Assembly (NCBI GenBank): GCA_022419385.1
Contig: JAJUBI010000001.1
Location: 6,200,001-6,264,000 of the forward strand
DNA from: Paraconiothyrium sp. Pb-2020
Lineage: Eukaryota; Ascomycota; Dothideomycetes; Pleosporales; Didymosphaeriaceae
Reading direction: 5' to 3'
Length of the DNA stretch: 64,000 nucleotides
The position numbers and the translations under genes were made by a program. How positions within the stretch are numbered: the first letter of the stretch is position 1; each line of letters starts with the position of its first letter. Positions 34,677-46,240 of the stretch are shown here, piece by piece. The notes under the pieces were generated by a model. It saw only the letters and a list, made by a program, of their open reading frames with translations. It ran no database searches and was not told where the DNA came from.

Positions 34677-35849
34677 CTACTTTTCTGGGAGATAAAGCTT
34701 CTTCTTCCGAGTCATGCCCTCTTTTAGTTCTTTCCAGACATAGGTGTCGATCTTGCGGTAATGAGAGAACCATCCACTTCCCGGATCGTTGACAACCTCG
34801 TCCGCCTTGATTTGCTTCAAGTAATCCACGAACTTGCTGTCGGTGCGAGCCAAAGCGCGACGTCCGACGAAGAGTATGTTAATTTTGCGCAGTTTGGTAT
34901 GACGAAGGGTCCGGATGACGTCCAGCAGATGGTCATCGCGAATGTATCGGCGTGCCTCGTGGTCGAGATGCGGGGTTGCACTGGGTACGGCATCGCTGAG
35001 AAACAAAGTGATGTCTCGGAAGTAGAGCAAGTTCTCTGGGCCAATCATCTTGAGGAATTGGCGGATGTCTTTGTAGCCGATCTCCTTAGGAATAGGCTCC
35101 CAGAACGGGCCGCGAGTTTTGGAGTTGCGCTCAAACTTGAACTTATTCTCCCCGTAGAGGATACTGCACCCCTCGTTGTGGACAAGCTTGCACGTGCTCA
35201 GGAACTGGCCGGATCGACTCATCTTATCGACATCTGGGAAGTGTATGGCCGTGTTTGTGACGAAGAGATGCCGATAGACTTTATTCCGCAGCTCTGCGGG
35301 CAAGTCGGCGAAGGCAAGAGGCTTTTTCTGCCCATCTAAGGGCTGCAGCTCAGGCTCAGAGCGAATCTTCTTCATCGCGCGTCCTGGTCGCATGTCGTAT
35401 GCCATGTCTTGCAGCAGCATACTCCGGTCCAGCTTCACCACCAGCGGGCCGTGGAACCCAAGAGGGACGTTGAATTGAAGCTGAATAGGTGGTAACTTTG
35501 ACTTTCTCTGGAACGGATCCTCGTCCTCGGATCGATCGTCGGGAGCCTCGTTGCGGATTACGTCGTCAAGAGGCGGAGGTTCGGGAGATGGCGATCGCTT
35601 GCGCTTGCGCTTCTGCTGGTGCTTGATCTGTTTATCTTCATCTTCTGAGGGCGTCTCGATGGATTCTTCGTACTCTTCTTCGATGATCTTGGAGTCAACA
35701 TAGCCCGCCGTTGGCTTCGCTTTGCCCGCACTGCGGCGTATGGGTCGGCCGGTCTTCTTGGAATATTTGGTTTTGAACTTGGAGATTCCGAGCTCTGGGC
35801 TGGCATCTCGGTCGCTAACCGAGCGCGGGGAAGAGGTATCGGAAGCCAT
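34677..35849 (-). CDS. F-box-like protein of unknown function
   Basis: Single exon, 390 aa, start MASDTSSPRSVSDRDASPEL. The N-terminal 130 residues are charged and disordered, with a Lys/Arg-rich patch (HQQKRKRKRSPSPEPPP) that could be a nuclear signal. At about residues 175-200 the stretch PLAFADLPAELRNKVYRHLF matches the short F-box-like motif common in ascomycete proteins of this size. After it come family-like phrases such as STCKLVHNEGCSILYGENKF and FLKMIGPENLLYFRDITLFL. Such proteins may be substrate adaptors of SCF ubiquitin ligases, but many have no known role. The specific target is unknown. The gene is divergent from SHMT. Confidence 0.8.
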   Translation of the reverse strand: MASDTSSPRSVSDRDASPELGISKFKTKYSKKTGRPIRRSAGKAKPTAGYVDSKIIEEEYEESIETPSEDEDKQIKHQQKRKRKRSPSPEPPPLDDVIRNEAPDDRSEDEDPFQRKSKLPPIQLQFNVPLGFHGPLVVKLDRSMLLQDMAYDMRPGRAMKKIRSEPELQPLDGQKKPLAFADLPAELRNKVYRHLFVTNTAIHFPDVDKMSRSGQFLSTCKLVHNEGCSILYGENKFKFERNSKTRGPFWEPIPKEIGYKDIRQFLKMIGPENLLYFRDITLFLSDAVPSATPHLDHEARRYIRDDHLLDVIRTLRHTKLRKINILFVGRRALARTDSKFVDYLKQIKADEVVNDPGSGWFSHYRKIDTYVWKELKEGMTRKKKLYLPEK

Positions 35850-36721
35850 GCTGAAGTCCGCGCTTATTGCTCTGCTACGGCGAAGCTGCGGTTAACGGTA
35901 CAGGAACTGTCGTGCCGTGTTCTGTTGAGGTCTTGGGTGGCGCTGCGAGATGGCTGGCGGGGCACGCTTGAGAGTAGCTGGAGGTCAGAAGGCAGGAGGC
36001 ACTTTGTAGGCAGGCGTGTTGACAATCGCGTCCAGGTCGCGTGAGGGCAGGCGCGATTGTAAACGGCCTTGGCGTTCACGAGAGAGCTCGAAAGGCGAGT
36101 TGAATGACTGAGGGGAAGCGGTGAAGAAGGGGCAGTATGGAACAGAAAGATGACATTATTCTCTAAGTACCTACTGGAAGCGCCTCGACGTGGAGATTAC
36201 CGAAAGACACGGTACAAACACAGTCCCAGCGAAGACACGTCCCATCGATGTCTTCCTCCGAGCAGTCGATGGGTTGTGATGCGGTCGAGGCCAGGAACGC
36301 AGGACAGAACTAATACTGATCATAAGTGCTTTGTCTCCTCTAGGTGGTTGGTGCCCGGAGCATGTCAGCAGCACCCGCATCTGCTGGCTTGCGCCCGCAA
36401 AGCGAGGATGAAGCTGTTTCAAAGGCAAATGAATCCCGCCAGTTTTAGTTCTTGTCTCGTCAGACGAAGCCATCACTGCGATTTTTATAGGCGTTGGGGG
36501 CCGGGCCGATTCGCGCCGACGGGCAAAAGCTGCAGAAAGCGGAAAAGAGCACAAGAGGCTGGTGCGGGGCGCCAACAGCTCGGCCTTGCAGCGACCGAAT
36601 AGGAATCGATTCACCATCGCGCCACGGGATACTGACGGGATTCTCTAGCTCGACGGCTACGGGCTTTATCAATTCTCGGGACACACGCCGTCGTGCTCTC
36701 TGCACTTCACACTCCCTCACA
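35850..36721. promoter_or_regulatory. Divergent intergenic region between F-box-like gene and SHMT
   Basis: These 872 bp contain both promoters and leaders. Overlapping open frames on both strands near 36150-36900 lack family features. No specific operator was recognised. Confidence 0.45.
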
Positions 36722-38501
36722 ATGGCGACGCTGAGGACCGTTTGCCGGGCGCCTCTGAGGCAGCTTTGCCCCCGCTCGTCGTGCGCAATTGCTACAAACC
36801 ATCCCAGACTGCCACCGCGCCAGTGGAGGGCCTACGCTTCGTCGGCGGACAGCCAGCACAAGGTGTGTATTGCTGCGGCTGTCGGTGTTCAAGCATGCTG
36901 ATCAATGTCTAGCTTTTGTCCCAAAACCTCGAGGATATCGACCCGACCGTCTACAAGATCATCGAAAATGTACGCCCGTTGCTGTCGCTTTGGCTTGCAT
37001 CAGACTTACCAGCCCCGAACACAGGAGAAGAATCGCCAGAAGCACTTCATTAATCTCATTCCCTCCGAGAACTTCACATCGCAAGCCGTTCTCGATGCGC
37101 TCGGTAGTGTAATGCAGAGTACGTTCCCCAATATCACGCCACGGATATGGCCTAACGCGGCAACAGACAAATACTCCGAGGGTTATCCCGGAGCACGATA
37201 CTATGGTGGTAACGAGTGGATTGATGAGGCAGAGAGGCTCTGCCAGCAAAGAGCGCTCCAGGCCTTTGGTCTGAAGGAAGCCGAGTGGGGTGTCAACGTG
37301 CAGCGTGAGTCAAACCCGGTCACAGTTCCGATTGTCCAGCTAACGTAGTCCGCAAGCCCTCTCTGGTTCTCCCGCAAACCTGTACGCTTATTCCGCAATT
37401 CTCAATACCCACGACCGCATCCTCAGTCTCGACCTGCCCCACGGCGGTCACTTGTCGCACGGCTACCAGACACCCACCAAGAAGATCTCAGCAGTATCCA
37501 AATACTACGAGACGCTTCCATACAGGCTAGACGAGAAGACTGGCCTTATCGACTATGAACAGATGGAGTTTCTGGCGAACCTATACCGCCCGAAAGTCAT
37601 TGTTGCGGGAACATCCGCCTATAGCCGTCTGATCGACTACGAGAAGGTTCGGAAAATCGCCGACAGTGTCAATGCCTATGTTCTTGCGGACATGGCGCAC
37701 ATATCAGGGCTAGTCGCTGCTGGCGTCATTCCTTCTCCCTTCCCATATGCTGACATTGTCACCACTACTACTCACAAGTCTCTGCGCGGTCCCCGTGGGG
37801 CTATGATCTTCTACCGCAAGGGCGTCAGGCGGGTTGACAAGAAGGGCGTCGAAGAGAAGTATGACCTCGAAGGTCCAATTAACATGTCGGTGTTCCCTGG
37901 ACATCAGGGTGGCCCTCATAACCACACCATCACGGCCTTGGCTGTCGCGTTGGCTCAAGCACAGACAAAGGAATTCAAGGACTACCAGCAAACCGTACTT
38001 GACAATGCAAAGGCCTTCGCGGAGCGACTTGGCAACTCCAAGGAGCAAGGAGGTCTTGGTTACAAGATCGTCAGCGGTGGCACTGACAACCACCTCGTCC
38101 TCATCGACTTGAAAGACAAGGGCGTCGATGGCGCTCGCGTTGAGCGTATCCTTGAGCTGGTCGGCGTCGCCAGCAACAAGAACACCGTCCCTGGTGACAA
38201 GTCCGCCATGAAGCCCGGCGGTCTGCGCATGGGTACCCCCGCGATGACCACGCGCGGCTTCCAGGCCGAGGACTTCAAGCGTGTTGCTGATGTCGTCCAC
38301 CGCGCCGTCGGGATCACGCAGAAGCTCGACAAAGAGGCCAAAGCCAAGGCTGAGAAGGATGGCAGGAAAGCGCCCGGTAGTGTTGCCGCGTTCAAGGAGT
38401 ACGTGGGCGAAGGCGAGGATATTACTGACATTGTCTCGCTCCGCAAGGAGGTCGAGGACTGGGTTGGCACTTTCAGCCTTCCCTGGGTGAAGAACCCTTA
38501 G
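36722..38501 (+). CDS. Serine hydroxymethyltransferase, mitochondrial form
   Basis: This PLP enzyme interconverts serine plus tetrahydrofolate with glycine plus 5,10-methylene-THF. Exons are 36722-36862, 36913-36969, 37025-37118, 37167-37304 and 37357-38501, giving 524 aa. Introns are 48-55 bp. The first 45 residues are rich in Arg and Ser with no acidic residue before the first intron (MATLRTVCRAPLRQLCPRSS), which fits a mitochondrial presequence. Family marks are NLIPSENFTSQAVLDALGS, NKYSEGYPGARYYGGNEWID, NVQPLSGSPANLYAY, HGGHLSHG, ADMAHISGLVAAG and the PLP-lysine motif TTTTHKSLRGPRGAMIFY. The fourth intron acceptor (CCGCAAG) was chosen because it restores NVQPLSGSPAN; the CTAACGTAG just upstream would break the frame. 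Confidence 0.95.
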
Positions 38502-40113
38502 ATGAAAAGCGTAAATAGCGATATAAGGTTAATGCATCGTGGCGTTACGCGGGGGACTGTACATAGCAAACGAACCTTTCGAGTTTCTTCACTGCCTCTT
38601 CACAATATGCCTTCTAATGCTTATTGACGGTCCTCCCTCGATGTTCCCTTGCTGGGTAGTTTCCTGATCCAATAATTTGTATCGTCGTGCCTTCCACCTA
38701 CGCCGGACGCAGTTTCCCAAACCTGCAGGTAAACACGCGCATGGGACTTTCCCACAATATTCTAATATCAACCGTAACGTCCCCTCGATCCCTCATTAAC
38801 GGTCGCTTCTGACCCTGCACAGTCACCAATGCCATGCATGCGAACTCTGGCTCTACCTCAACGTCCTAGCTCGCTGCCACCTCACAAGAGGTCTACATGT
38901 GTACGAGTTCTTAGGACCCTCGAAAGGAGCTTCAGGTTGCAACCATTTATCGGTCAACTATCCACACCAGGTGAGCCAACGAACGGTTCTTGGTATGAGC
39001 GAAAAGACAAGACAGAATGCACCACAACATCGCAAGGCGACGGACTGCGCAGATCAATGATGTCACTCGAAGAGTCCGGGCGCCTAGTGTGACGATGACT
39101 GAGCATTCAGGGTGCCACTTCGTATGTTGCGAGCTCCGAAAGTAAGCAGACGATTCGCCTTGTAGCATCCCACACTCATGGCAATCAATACAACAGCACT
39201 TTACAACCTTCGCCGCCAATGCTCTAGTCGTCCAGAATAGGGCCTTACACCACGAGCTATATACGCACGAAGCTGGTCACGTTGCTAGTATCTCTATGCC
39301 TAAGCGAAGTGTACGGTCGAGCTAAAGTGTGGCATTCCGCCACAAGCAAGCATGGCAACGCTATTGTATGCACTCCATGCCAGGGTCCTACCTCGCACTC
39401 AATAACATCCTTGACCGTCAGCAAGCCCCATCCTCCCAAACGCCTCTTCTAACGGCGCGCGCTTGTCACACAACGTCGCGCTGAGGCTCAGCTCAAGGCT
39501 TTCCATCAGCATCTCTACATGCCACAGATGACGACCTTAGGTCGCAAGATCGCCCCCCCCGTCAGAGACCGCAATTGCTGATCATATCCTCGCCCACACG
39601 ATGTCGACTATCGAAATTTCCTAAAATGAGTAGGATAGGTGTGCAGGGATCTACGCGAACACCAAAACACGCGAGCTATCGTTTCGTAGAGATGGGTGAC
39701 GGGGGTTGGACCCTGCGTTGTGTGGCTATCAAACCGCTGATCGGGCATCTCGCGCGATGACGATGCAACGTGGGCCTCGGCGGGAATGGCGATGAGCGTG
39801 CCGGTTATGCCGCCGTGGAACGCTACGGGACCAACGGCCATGGTTACGGGTGCGCGCGCATGCTGTCAAGTGGACTGCGAGGTTGGTTCAGTACCTTTGG
39901 TGGGTAAGTTAATATTGGGAGTGGCAGGGCTGCTGCGATGTTTGCCCCTCACTGCATGGGACGCCTAGCCTGCATATAAAGATCGTACATCCTGATCTTC
40001 TCTTTACCATCATTGCAGCCGGCACTTTTCCAAACCTCACGACAACTCCAAGACCGACAAGCTATTCCACGCTCGCTTTACGGTTAGGATACATACACAA
40101 CACATTGAGCAGA
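38502..40113. other. 1.6 kb intergenic region
   Basis: SHMT 3' UTR and the upstream region of the phiA-like gene. A C8 run lies near 39552. The open frames (for example 38829-39092) show no recognisable features. The last 150 bp before 40114 are pyrimidine- and CA-rich, as expected for a leader. Confidence 0.45.
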
Positions 40114-40790
40114 ATGAAGTCCATAGCAGCTCTGTCTACGTTGGCCGCCTGCGTCTTTGCACAGGCGCCCGCCTACTTCAGCGTCATATCCTCCCGCAGC
40201 GCCTCCCCCATCCACTTCCTTCCTCTGCAAGCCAACGGCGGAAAGTTCTTCCTCGGCGGTACCGCCTCAGGATACTGCCCCTCCACGGCCATCGGCAACG
40301 AAACGTGCGCCCACTACCCCGGAAACACGACTACACTTGCCGGCGGAGATGTGTCGCTTAGCCTGGGTGTCGTTGTTCCAGGTGGACAACAAGGTACGTT
40401 AATTTTCAAAATAAGTCTCAATCCGGTAGTAGATGCTAATTGGTGTCGGTTATAGTTTATGTCGCGCCAGATGGTGCGCTGAGCTACACTCAAGCACACT
40501 CTGCCTACATCCCCGAAGGCAGTGTGCGTGACGGCTGGAACAAGACGGAACGCAACGACGGTAGCAATCTCGGCAGTTTGTCTTTTGATGGTGGACTGGT
40601 TGCATGCCCTAGTAATGCAACGGAGTCGTGGCAGGTGTATGGTCAGATTGCGAACTTCACGGCGCCGACTGACGAGTGCTTGGGCTTTAGTGCGGTTACT
40701 TGTAAGTATTGTGCAATAGTGGGGAGATATGAGACTTGTGGCTGACAGTGCGCAGACAATGCTTCGGATGCGGCGGCGTGGCAGTACTAG
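40114..40790 (+). CDS. phiA-like secreted cell wall protein
   Basis: Exons are 40114-40393, 40456-40701 and 40756-40790, giving 186 aa. Introns are 62 and 54 bp. The first exon begins MKSIAALSTLAACVFAQAP, a signal peptide. The mature part follows phiA/IgE-binding wall proteins: FSVISSRSASPIHFLPLQ, GGKFFLGG, SYTQAHSAYIPEG, DGGLVACP, a Cys-containing CLGFSAVT and a terminal AAWQY. Four cysteines and several N-glycosylation sequons (NET, NTT, NKT, NAT, NFT, NAS) fit a secreted glycoprotein. In Aspergillus, PhiA is needed for phialide and conidium development. That role here is inferred from family only. Confidence 0.88.
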
Positions 40791-41204
40791 AGTGGGATGA
40801 AGGAAGTTAAGTTGGGGGAAAGGAAGAGTTGCGGGGGTAATGAATTACGGCCTGGGAATATAATGATAATGCTAGAATACCATTTCGAACCAATTCCCCA
40901 TCAATGTCATCGACGTGGCTGAACCTAATCATCCTACAACATCGTGTCCTCCAACGACCTACATCTTGAGGACTGGGCAACAACCCACTAATCAATCCCC
41001 AGGCATCCCCCTCAATGCATTGGGGATTGACCATATGCCGTTCCTAATCTTGACTCTCTGCTATTAGTAGAAGGATAACTCTACCCAAGACATCCAATAT
41101 TCTGATCAACGCTGCTCTTCAGCATTGCGTGCCCCTGAGACAGAAAGCTAGGTGAACCCTCCCAAAATGATACATAACAAGCAACAAAAACCAAGAATCG
41201 AAAA
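40791..41204. other. Convergent 3' region between phiA-like gene and CMR1
   Basis: About 410 bp with no coding region or repeat that I can support; it holds both 3' UTRs. Confidence 0.5.
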
Positions 41205-42864
41205 CTACATCCACAAACACAGCTTCCCGCTCGCCGTCCCCGCAGCAACCCAGTCCCTCGACGGATGGAACTTAGCCACCGCCGGCACCGCCGTGATACC
41301 TTCTCCCCCAAGCTGCGCCAACTGCTGGCCCTTCGCAGTGTAAACATCCACAAAACGATTCATATTCCCTATGCAAAAGCGCTGCACCCCATCCTCAGGG
41401 AACTGCTGCCACTGCGCCCTTAAGATGGTGACCCAGCGCCCCGTCTGATTATTATGCGGTATGACGGCACTGGGCTTCATCTCCTTCTCCGTCAACGCAT
41501 GGCCCGCCTTCCAGCTTGCCGAGGCGGAGAAATCGTGGATCTTGATGGTATCGTCGTAGCTCGCGGTCGCCACCTGGCCCGCCGCATTCCACGCCGCATG
41601 CGAGACGGAGAGACGCGATTCGTGCTCGCCGACGAGCGCGGGAAGCCTGTTCTCGGCCTTGCCCGCCATCTTCCTCAGATCCCACAGCTTGAGCGTGCGG
41701 TCTAGCGACGCGGTGGCCACGAGGTGCGGCTGCAGAGGGTGCAGGCTGAAGCCGCCGATTTTCTTCTCCGAGAGCTGGAATGTTTGCAGGCCGGCTGCTT
41801 TTTGGGAGGGCGTGCGCATGTCGTAGATGCCGAAGCGGCCGTCGAGGGTGGAGAAGTACAGCGTGTTTGGATCGTTTTTTGAGATTTCGACGCCGGAGAG
41901 GGGCGCGTCTTCGTTGGGGTCTTGCGGGCCGTAGATTTCGACTGCGACGCCTTTTGCGAGGTCGAGTTTGCGGACGGAGGAGTCGTAGGAGGCGGAGTAG
42001 AGGGCGTTTGCATCGTGGGGGCTGAATTGGAAGGTGTGGATTGTGCGGGTGTGAGGTTTGAGCGTTGTGATGGAGGGGCCTTCTACGTCTGCGTCGTCGT
42101 CGTCTTCGACTTTTACTTCGGAGGTCTTTTGGGAGCCGTCGATTATGCCGAGGTTGCCTAGTTTGTCGCCGGCGAAGACGAGGGGTTTTTCGGTGGTGGG
42201 GTGGAGGCCGAGGGCGTACTGGGTTATAGTTAGTAGTTGTAGGTTGGGGTTGGTTGATGTCGGCGAGAACATAATATCTCTTCTGTTCAACATTGGAACT
42301 ACTTACAATGCGCTCAGGTGTGATTTTCAGCTCGTTTGGTTCGTACTCTGGCCACAGTTCCAGTCCACTCATCTTCTCTCTTAACGCTCGAAGCTCCTTG
42401 TCCGTCGTCTCTTTAACATCGTCTATATCAAATGTCCGCTCATAAGGATTCGCAGGCCCAACAACATTCAGCAGACTCGTTATCGCGTCTCCACCCTTCC
42501 CAGCAACCAGTATGTCCCCAAAATTAAAAGCATCGCTGATACGCTGTCTCTTCACCTTGTCCGCCTCCTTCCTTGCCTCATGTTCCTCTTCTGCCTTGCG
42601 CTTCGCCGTTTCACTGTCCGCCTCGATGCCCTTCAGACGGGACGATGTGCGCCGCGGGGTCACTTCTTCCTGCTTGATCTTCTTAGGGGCGGGCTTCTTC
42701 GGTCTGCTGGATTTGGCTTTGGTGGTGGAGGCGGATTTCCCGGTGGGTCCGAGGCCGGCCTGAGCCGCCTCCATTTCTAGGTTGCGCAGTAGCTCTTGTG
42801 TCTTTGCGATGTTCTCTTGCCGCTTGCGCTCATACTCGCTCAGGGCGGCTTTGGGGCGCGCCAT
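41205..42864 (-). CDS. cmr1: CMR1-type WD40 DNA damage-binding protein
   Basis: CMR1 is a nuclear WD40 protein linked to DNA damage sites and protein quality control. Exons are 42864-42307 and 42218-41205 with an 88 bp intron, giving 523 aa. The N-terminal 130 residues are Lys/Arg-rich with a coil (LSEYERKRQENIAKTQELL). The conserved stretch AFNFGDILVAGKGGDAI is followed by GLELWPEYEPNELKITPERI. WD40 repeats occupy about residues 187-523, for example IHTFQFSPHDANALYSASYD, ATASLDRTLKLWDLR and ATASYDDTIKIHDF. The end is GTASGKLCLWM. The gene is divergent from COQ9. Confidence 0.93.
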
Positions 42865-43558
42865 AGTGGTGGCTTGTGGGTGGGCTTCGAGATATCAAAT
42901 TGGAGTTCTAGATCGACGATTCTCGTCAGGGCGAGCGGAGGAGGGCTTGAGTGAGTACGAGGTTCGTGCAATGGATCGATGCAATGTGGCTGCGAATCGA
43001 AATGCTGTAGTCTGCGCATGATTAGGGATTGGGTCTACGATCAAAGTGCTCAGAGAGCGCACCTACGGATCGGAACAGGAACAGATCCCAAGAAGGCTAG
43101 ACGGTTGCGGAGTCACGATCCAAAAACAGGAGGCAAAAACAACAACGGTCCCAGAAGATCGCACAGCTAGAGCCCACACGTGAGGAAATTGTCGAGGTGT
43201 TGATGAGTGACGAGCTGGTGGCAATGCGGGTGACAGTGGGACGCGTTCGAGACGCGTCGAAGCGGAATCACGTGCTATTTAAGCCCTACTGGTCAGTACT
43301 CGAACATCTGCAGCTTGCTCCACCACAGCCGCAGAAACGCCCATGCTACCAAGAGCTGCCAAACGAAAGCAGTGTAACAGTGGCAATTGCCGGTGCGTCT
43401 CCGCTCGCTTGCGTGCATTAACGCACCGTTCTGCGTTCCTGATCGACAGGTTCCTAGATCTTGCTTGATCTCTTGGCGATGCGGGAAGCTCGATGGAGCT
43501 CTCCCCATCGATCAATATCTACCATCGACTTTCACTCCCCCATCCCCCACTCATTACA
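42865..43558. promoter_or_regulatory. Divergent promoter region between CMR1 and COQ9
   Basis: Almost 700 bp between divergent start codons. The last 35 bp before COQ9 are a C/T-rich tract (near 43525-43555), typical of fungal start regions. No gene was recognised inside. Confidence 0.5.
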
Positions 43559-44388
43559 ATGGCTTCGGCGCGAACCCCTAGCGTGCTTCTCGGGACTCTC
43601 CGAGCAGCCTCACGTCGTCCCGCAACCACATGGAGACAGCGGTGCTGTTATCACTCGTATGAATATAGCTCACCTCCGCCGTTCCCGCCTGCCGAGTCCG
43701 CCATCCTCTCTGCCGCCCTGTCGCACGTACCAAGCTACGGATTCACAGCGGATGCCCTTCGTCTCGGAGCACGCGATGCCGGCTACATGGACGTCTCTAC
43801 AAACCTGCTTCCTCGCGGCGTTTTCGATCTCGTCAACTACCACCTTGTCACACAAAGGTTGGCGCTGAAGAGTTCAGTTCAATTTCCCTCTGCAGGCGAG
43901 CAGGGCAAGAAACTGGGCACCGGAGCTAAAGTGCGCACATTGGCACTGGCGCGACTGCGGGCTAATGAGCCTATAATACATCGCTGGCAAGAGGCAGGTT
44001 TAAAACCCCAGAAGAGGGTTTGAGATATGCAAGAAACGTGCGCTAACAACAACAGGCTCTCGCGATAATGGCACAACCTTCTTACGCCCCAGCTTCTTTA
44101 GCCGAACTAGCCCGCCTAGCAGATGAGATCTGGTATCTTGCTGGCGATGAAAGCGTAGACAGTAGCTGGTATACCAAACGCGGCAGCCTGTCGGCCATTT
44201 ATTCAGCGACCGAAGTATTCATGACTCAGGACACGTCGAAAAACTTTATCGAGACGGAACAGTTTCTGGATTCGAGGTTGAGGGACGTTATGAAAGTGGG
44301 AGGATTCGTTGGAGCCCTGACCGAGTGGACCGACTACACACGGCACTCGGCCGTCAATGTTCTCAGGAGCAAGGGAATGCGCGTGTGA
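43559..44388 (+). CDS. coq9: COQ9, ubiquinone biosynthesis lipid-binding protein, with a GC-AG intron
   Basis: COQ9 is a mitochondrial matrix protein of the CoQ synthome that binds lipid and helps the COQ7 hydroxylase. Exons are 43559-43993 and 44056-44388, giving 255 aa. The N-terminus (MASARTPSVLLGTLRAASRR, then TTWRQRCCYHSYEY) is a mitochondrial presequence. Family marks are AILSAALSHVPSYGFTADAL, PRGVFDLVNYHL and NEPIIHRWQEALAIMAQPS. Near the end come DEIWYLAGDESVDSSWYTKR and ATEVFMTQDTS. The intron at 43994-44055 (62 bp, branch GCTAAC) must start with GC: the donor reads GAG/GCAGGT. A GT four bases later would put the second exon out of frame. The start has a C/T-rich leader. Confidence 0.92.
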
Positions 44389-45630
44389 GCGGTCTAGATG
44401 CGAGGATCGTGCCAAGTTGGGTACGCATGGCAATCTGGATACATCGGCGATGCGGTCGGTAACGATGTCAGCGTTGCGACTGTTCAAGGGGAATGGCAAG
44501 CGACGACAGGCTGGGTGAGCTGGCCGACGCCCCGTACAATGTTGGGTTGCTAGTGTGTCGAATTGGCGGTTTCAAGCGCTGGAAACGATCGAACGCATAA
44601 TCCGCTACTGTACAATATTCTGTACTATCGCATTGAAGAGCACCCGAGCTCGACGTTCAATACCACGTCTGTGTATTTCAGCATCCGGCATTCATCAAGG
44701 GTGGCGACGCGGTTGCTTTTCGATCGGCGATGGTGCTACGTTCTACATGGCCGAGGCCATTATGTACACACGTGGCAGTCCTGCGTCTGGTGCCTGACTA
44801 TCTTAAGCGCGATGTGCCCTACAAAGGTACTGTGAGAGATCTGGAGACGCGGCCGTTTGTGTTACACGTAGCAATTAGCCAGCTAGTCCGCGGACCTCAG
44901 CCTCGATCACGACATTCCTCGTTGAACTGTTTTGCTCCGCGCAGCATTGATGTTGGCCGTCTGGTCTGACTGCAGCTGGTCAGCAGCCAGGCCACGCCTT
45001 GGAGGAGGAGAACTTTCTCGAACGTAAGAATCAAGGCGAGTCGCAATAATCGCAAAGTCGGATGACGTAGGATGTGGAGCACACCTCCCAGCTGCTGCAA
45101 GACATCGTGATCGCAGTTCTCGCCGGCTTCTGATTGGCCCGCAGCCACAGCCGAAGGATTCCTCCCAGGGTCCTCTGGCACACGGAACAGGACAAGCTGC
45201 ACATGTCTGAGATATCCCACCTGCTGCGCGGACCAATGGTGCAGATAAATGCACATCTCAGGGTCCAGTGGCCGCCGAATCTGCGTGCAAGCAACAGAGG
45301 CATGAGGTCATGCGTGGGGCGTCGGCAGCCGCCATGTCCGGCATTTGGTTGTGATTGGAAACCTGCACGGTCGTGGGCGGTGATTGGGCGGCGTCGAACT
45401 CCGCTACAGACAGGCCAGGATTCCTCTCAGCCCTGCGCCGGCGGCTCGACCCGTTGTGGCAATGTCGTTTGCTCCTCGACGGCGTGCATCGTCGTGGAAC
45501 ACCTTCAGGGCACAGGTCTGGACAGAAGCGCATGCTAGTCCGCACTATCGAATGGCGAGCATGGAGAGCAGATCGGCGCCCGTTCGTTCTGGCCGTCCGT
45601 CGTCGACCCTGAAGCAAGCAATTGCCAGGC

Positions 45631-45670
45631 GCGATCAACATCATCGATCGCGCTGAGCATCGATGCAGAC
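45631..45670 (+). promoter_or_regulatory. Candidate light/clock-responsive element upstream of frq
   Basis: Three GATC/CGAT sites occur within 40 bp: GATCA at 45633, CGAT at 45645 and CGAT at 45661. The last two, CGATCGCGCT and CGATGC, are spaced 16 bp start to start. From memory, the arrangement resembles the Neurospora frq clock box bound by the White Collar complex, which has two CGAT half-sites and a CGCT. It lies about 580 bp before the frq ATG. Binding is inferred only. Confidence 0.35.
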
Positions 45671-45869
45671 AGCCCGAGAAGTTGCAGCCAGCAGCCATCG
45701 CCGATGCAGGGTGGTCGATGGGTCTAGGCCAGCGAGCCCTGTTGCAGGCAGGCCACTTTGCTCTGGCGCTGTCAGGCGAGCTCAGAGGTCCGATCTAAAG
45801 CACTGGTCTTGGCATCTTGAAATCGCTAGGAAATCGTTGACTGACCACACCCACGGTCCCGCGACCATC

Positions 45870-46187
45870 ATGGGAGCCTCTCTCTACCCCTACGCCCGCC
45901 GTTGGGGCGCCGCGCCTGATCCCTCACATCTATCACCGATCCCCTACGATCTGTGTCTGCCCGGCCCCAGCCATCCGAGCGCCCACAGCTGCTTTCCTCT
46001 TCATTGCAATCCCCATGCTGTTTTTGCTGTTTTTGACAACACACAACAAGCACCCTTCTCTTTTGATACAAGCCTAGCTCAAACCGACCTGTGCCGGACG
46101 ACCCGTTTCTGTGGCACCATCCCACGCACCCTGACTGACGATCTGGCTGCAATTCGCGATTGGGGTATCCCTCGCACAAGCAAGTAG
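45870..46187 (+). other. Upstream open reading frame in the frq leader (105 codons)
   Basis: The ATG at 45870 has a good context (CATCATGG). The frame begins MGASLYPYARRWGAAPDPSH, stays open to TAG at 46185-46187, and stops 53 bp before the frq ATG. The peptide is Pro- and Ser-rich and matches no family I know. If the frq transcript starts upstream, this would act as a uORF. The frame is different from that of FRQ. It may also be chance. Confidence 0.3.
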
Positions 46188-46240
46188 AGCATGTCCCGCC
46201 CATAGTCAGTAAGAAGCAAGCTTCAATACCGAACGACAAC

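Larger units (their letters stand above)
44389..46240. promoter_or_regulatory. Long upstream region of frq
   Basis: This 1.85 kb region between COQ9 and FRQ should hold the frq promoter and long leader. Open frames at 44555-44835 and 45130-45700 have no family features. Several CGAT/GATC elements occur, densest near 45631-45670 (listed). A 105-codon open frame from an ATG at 45870 ends at 46187, 53 bp before the frq ATG. Confidence 0.55.
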
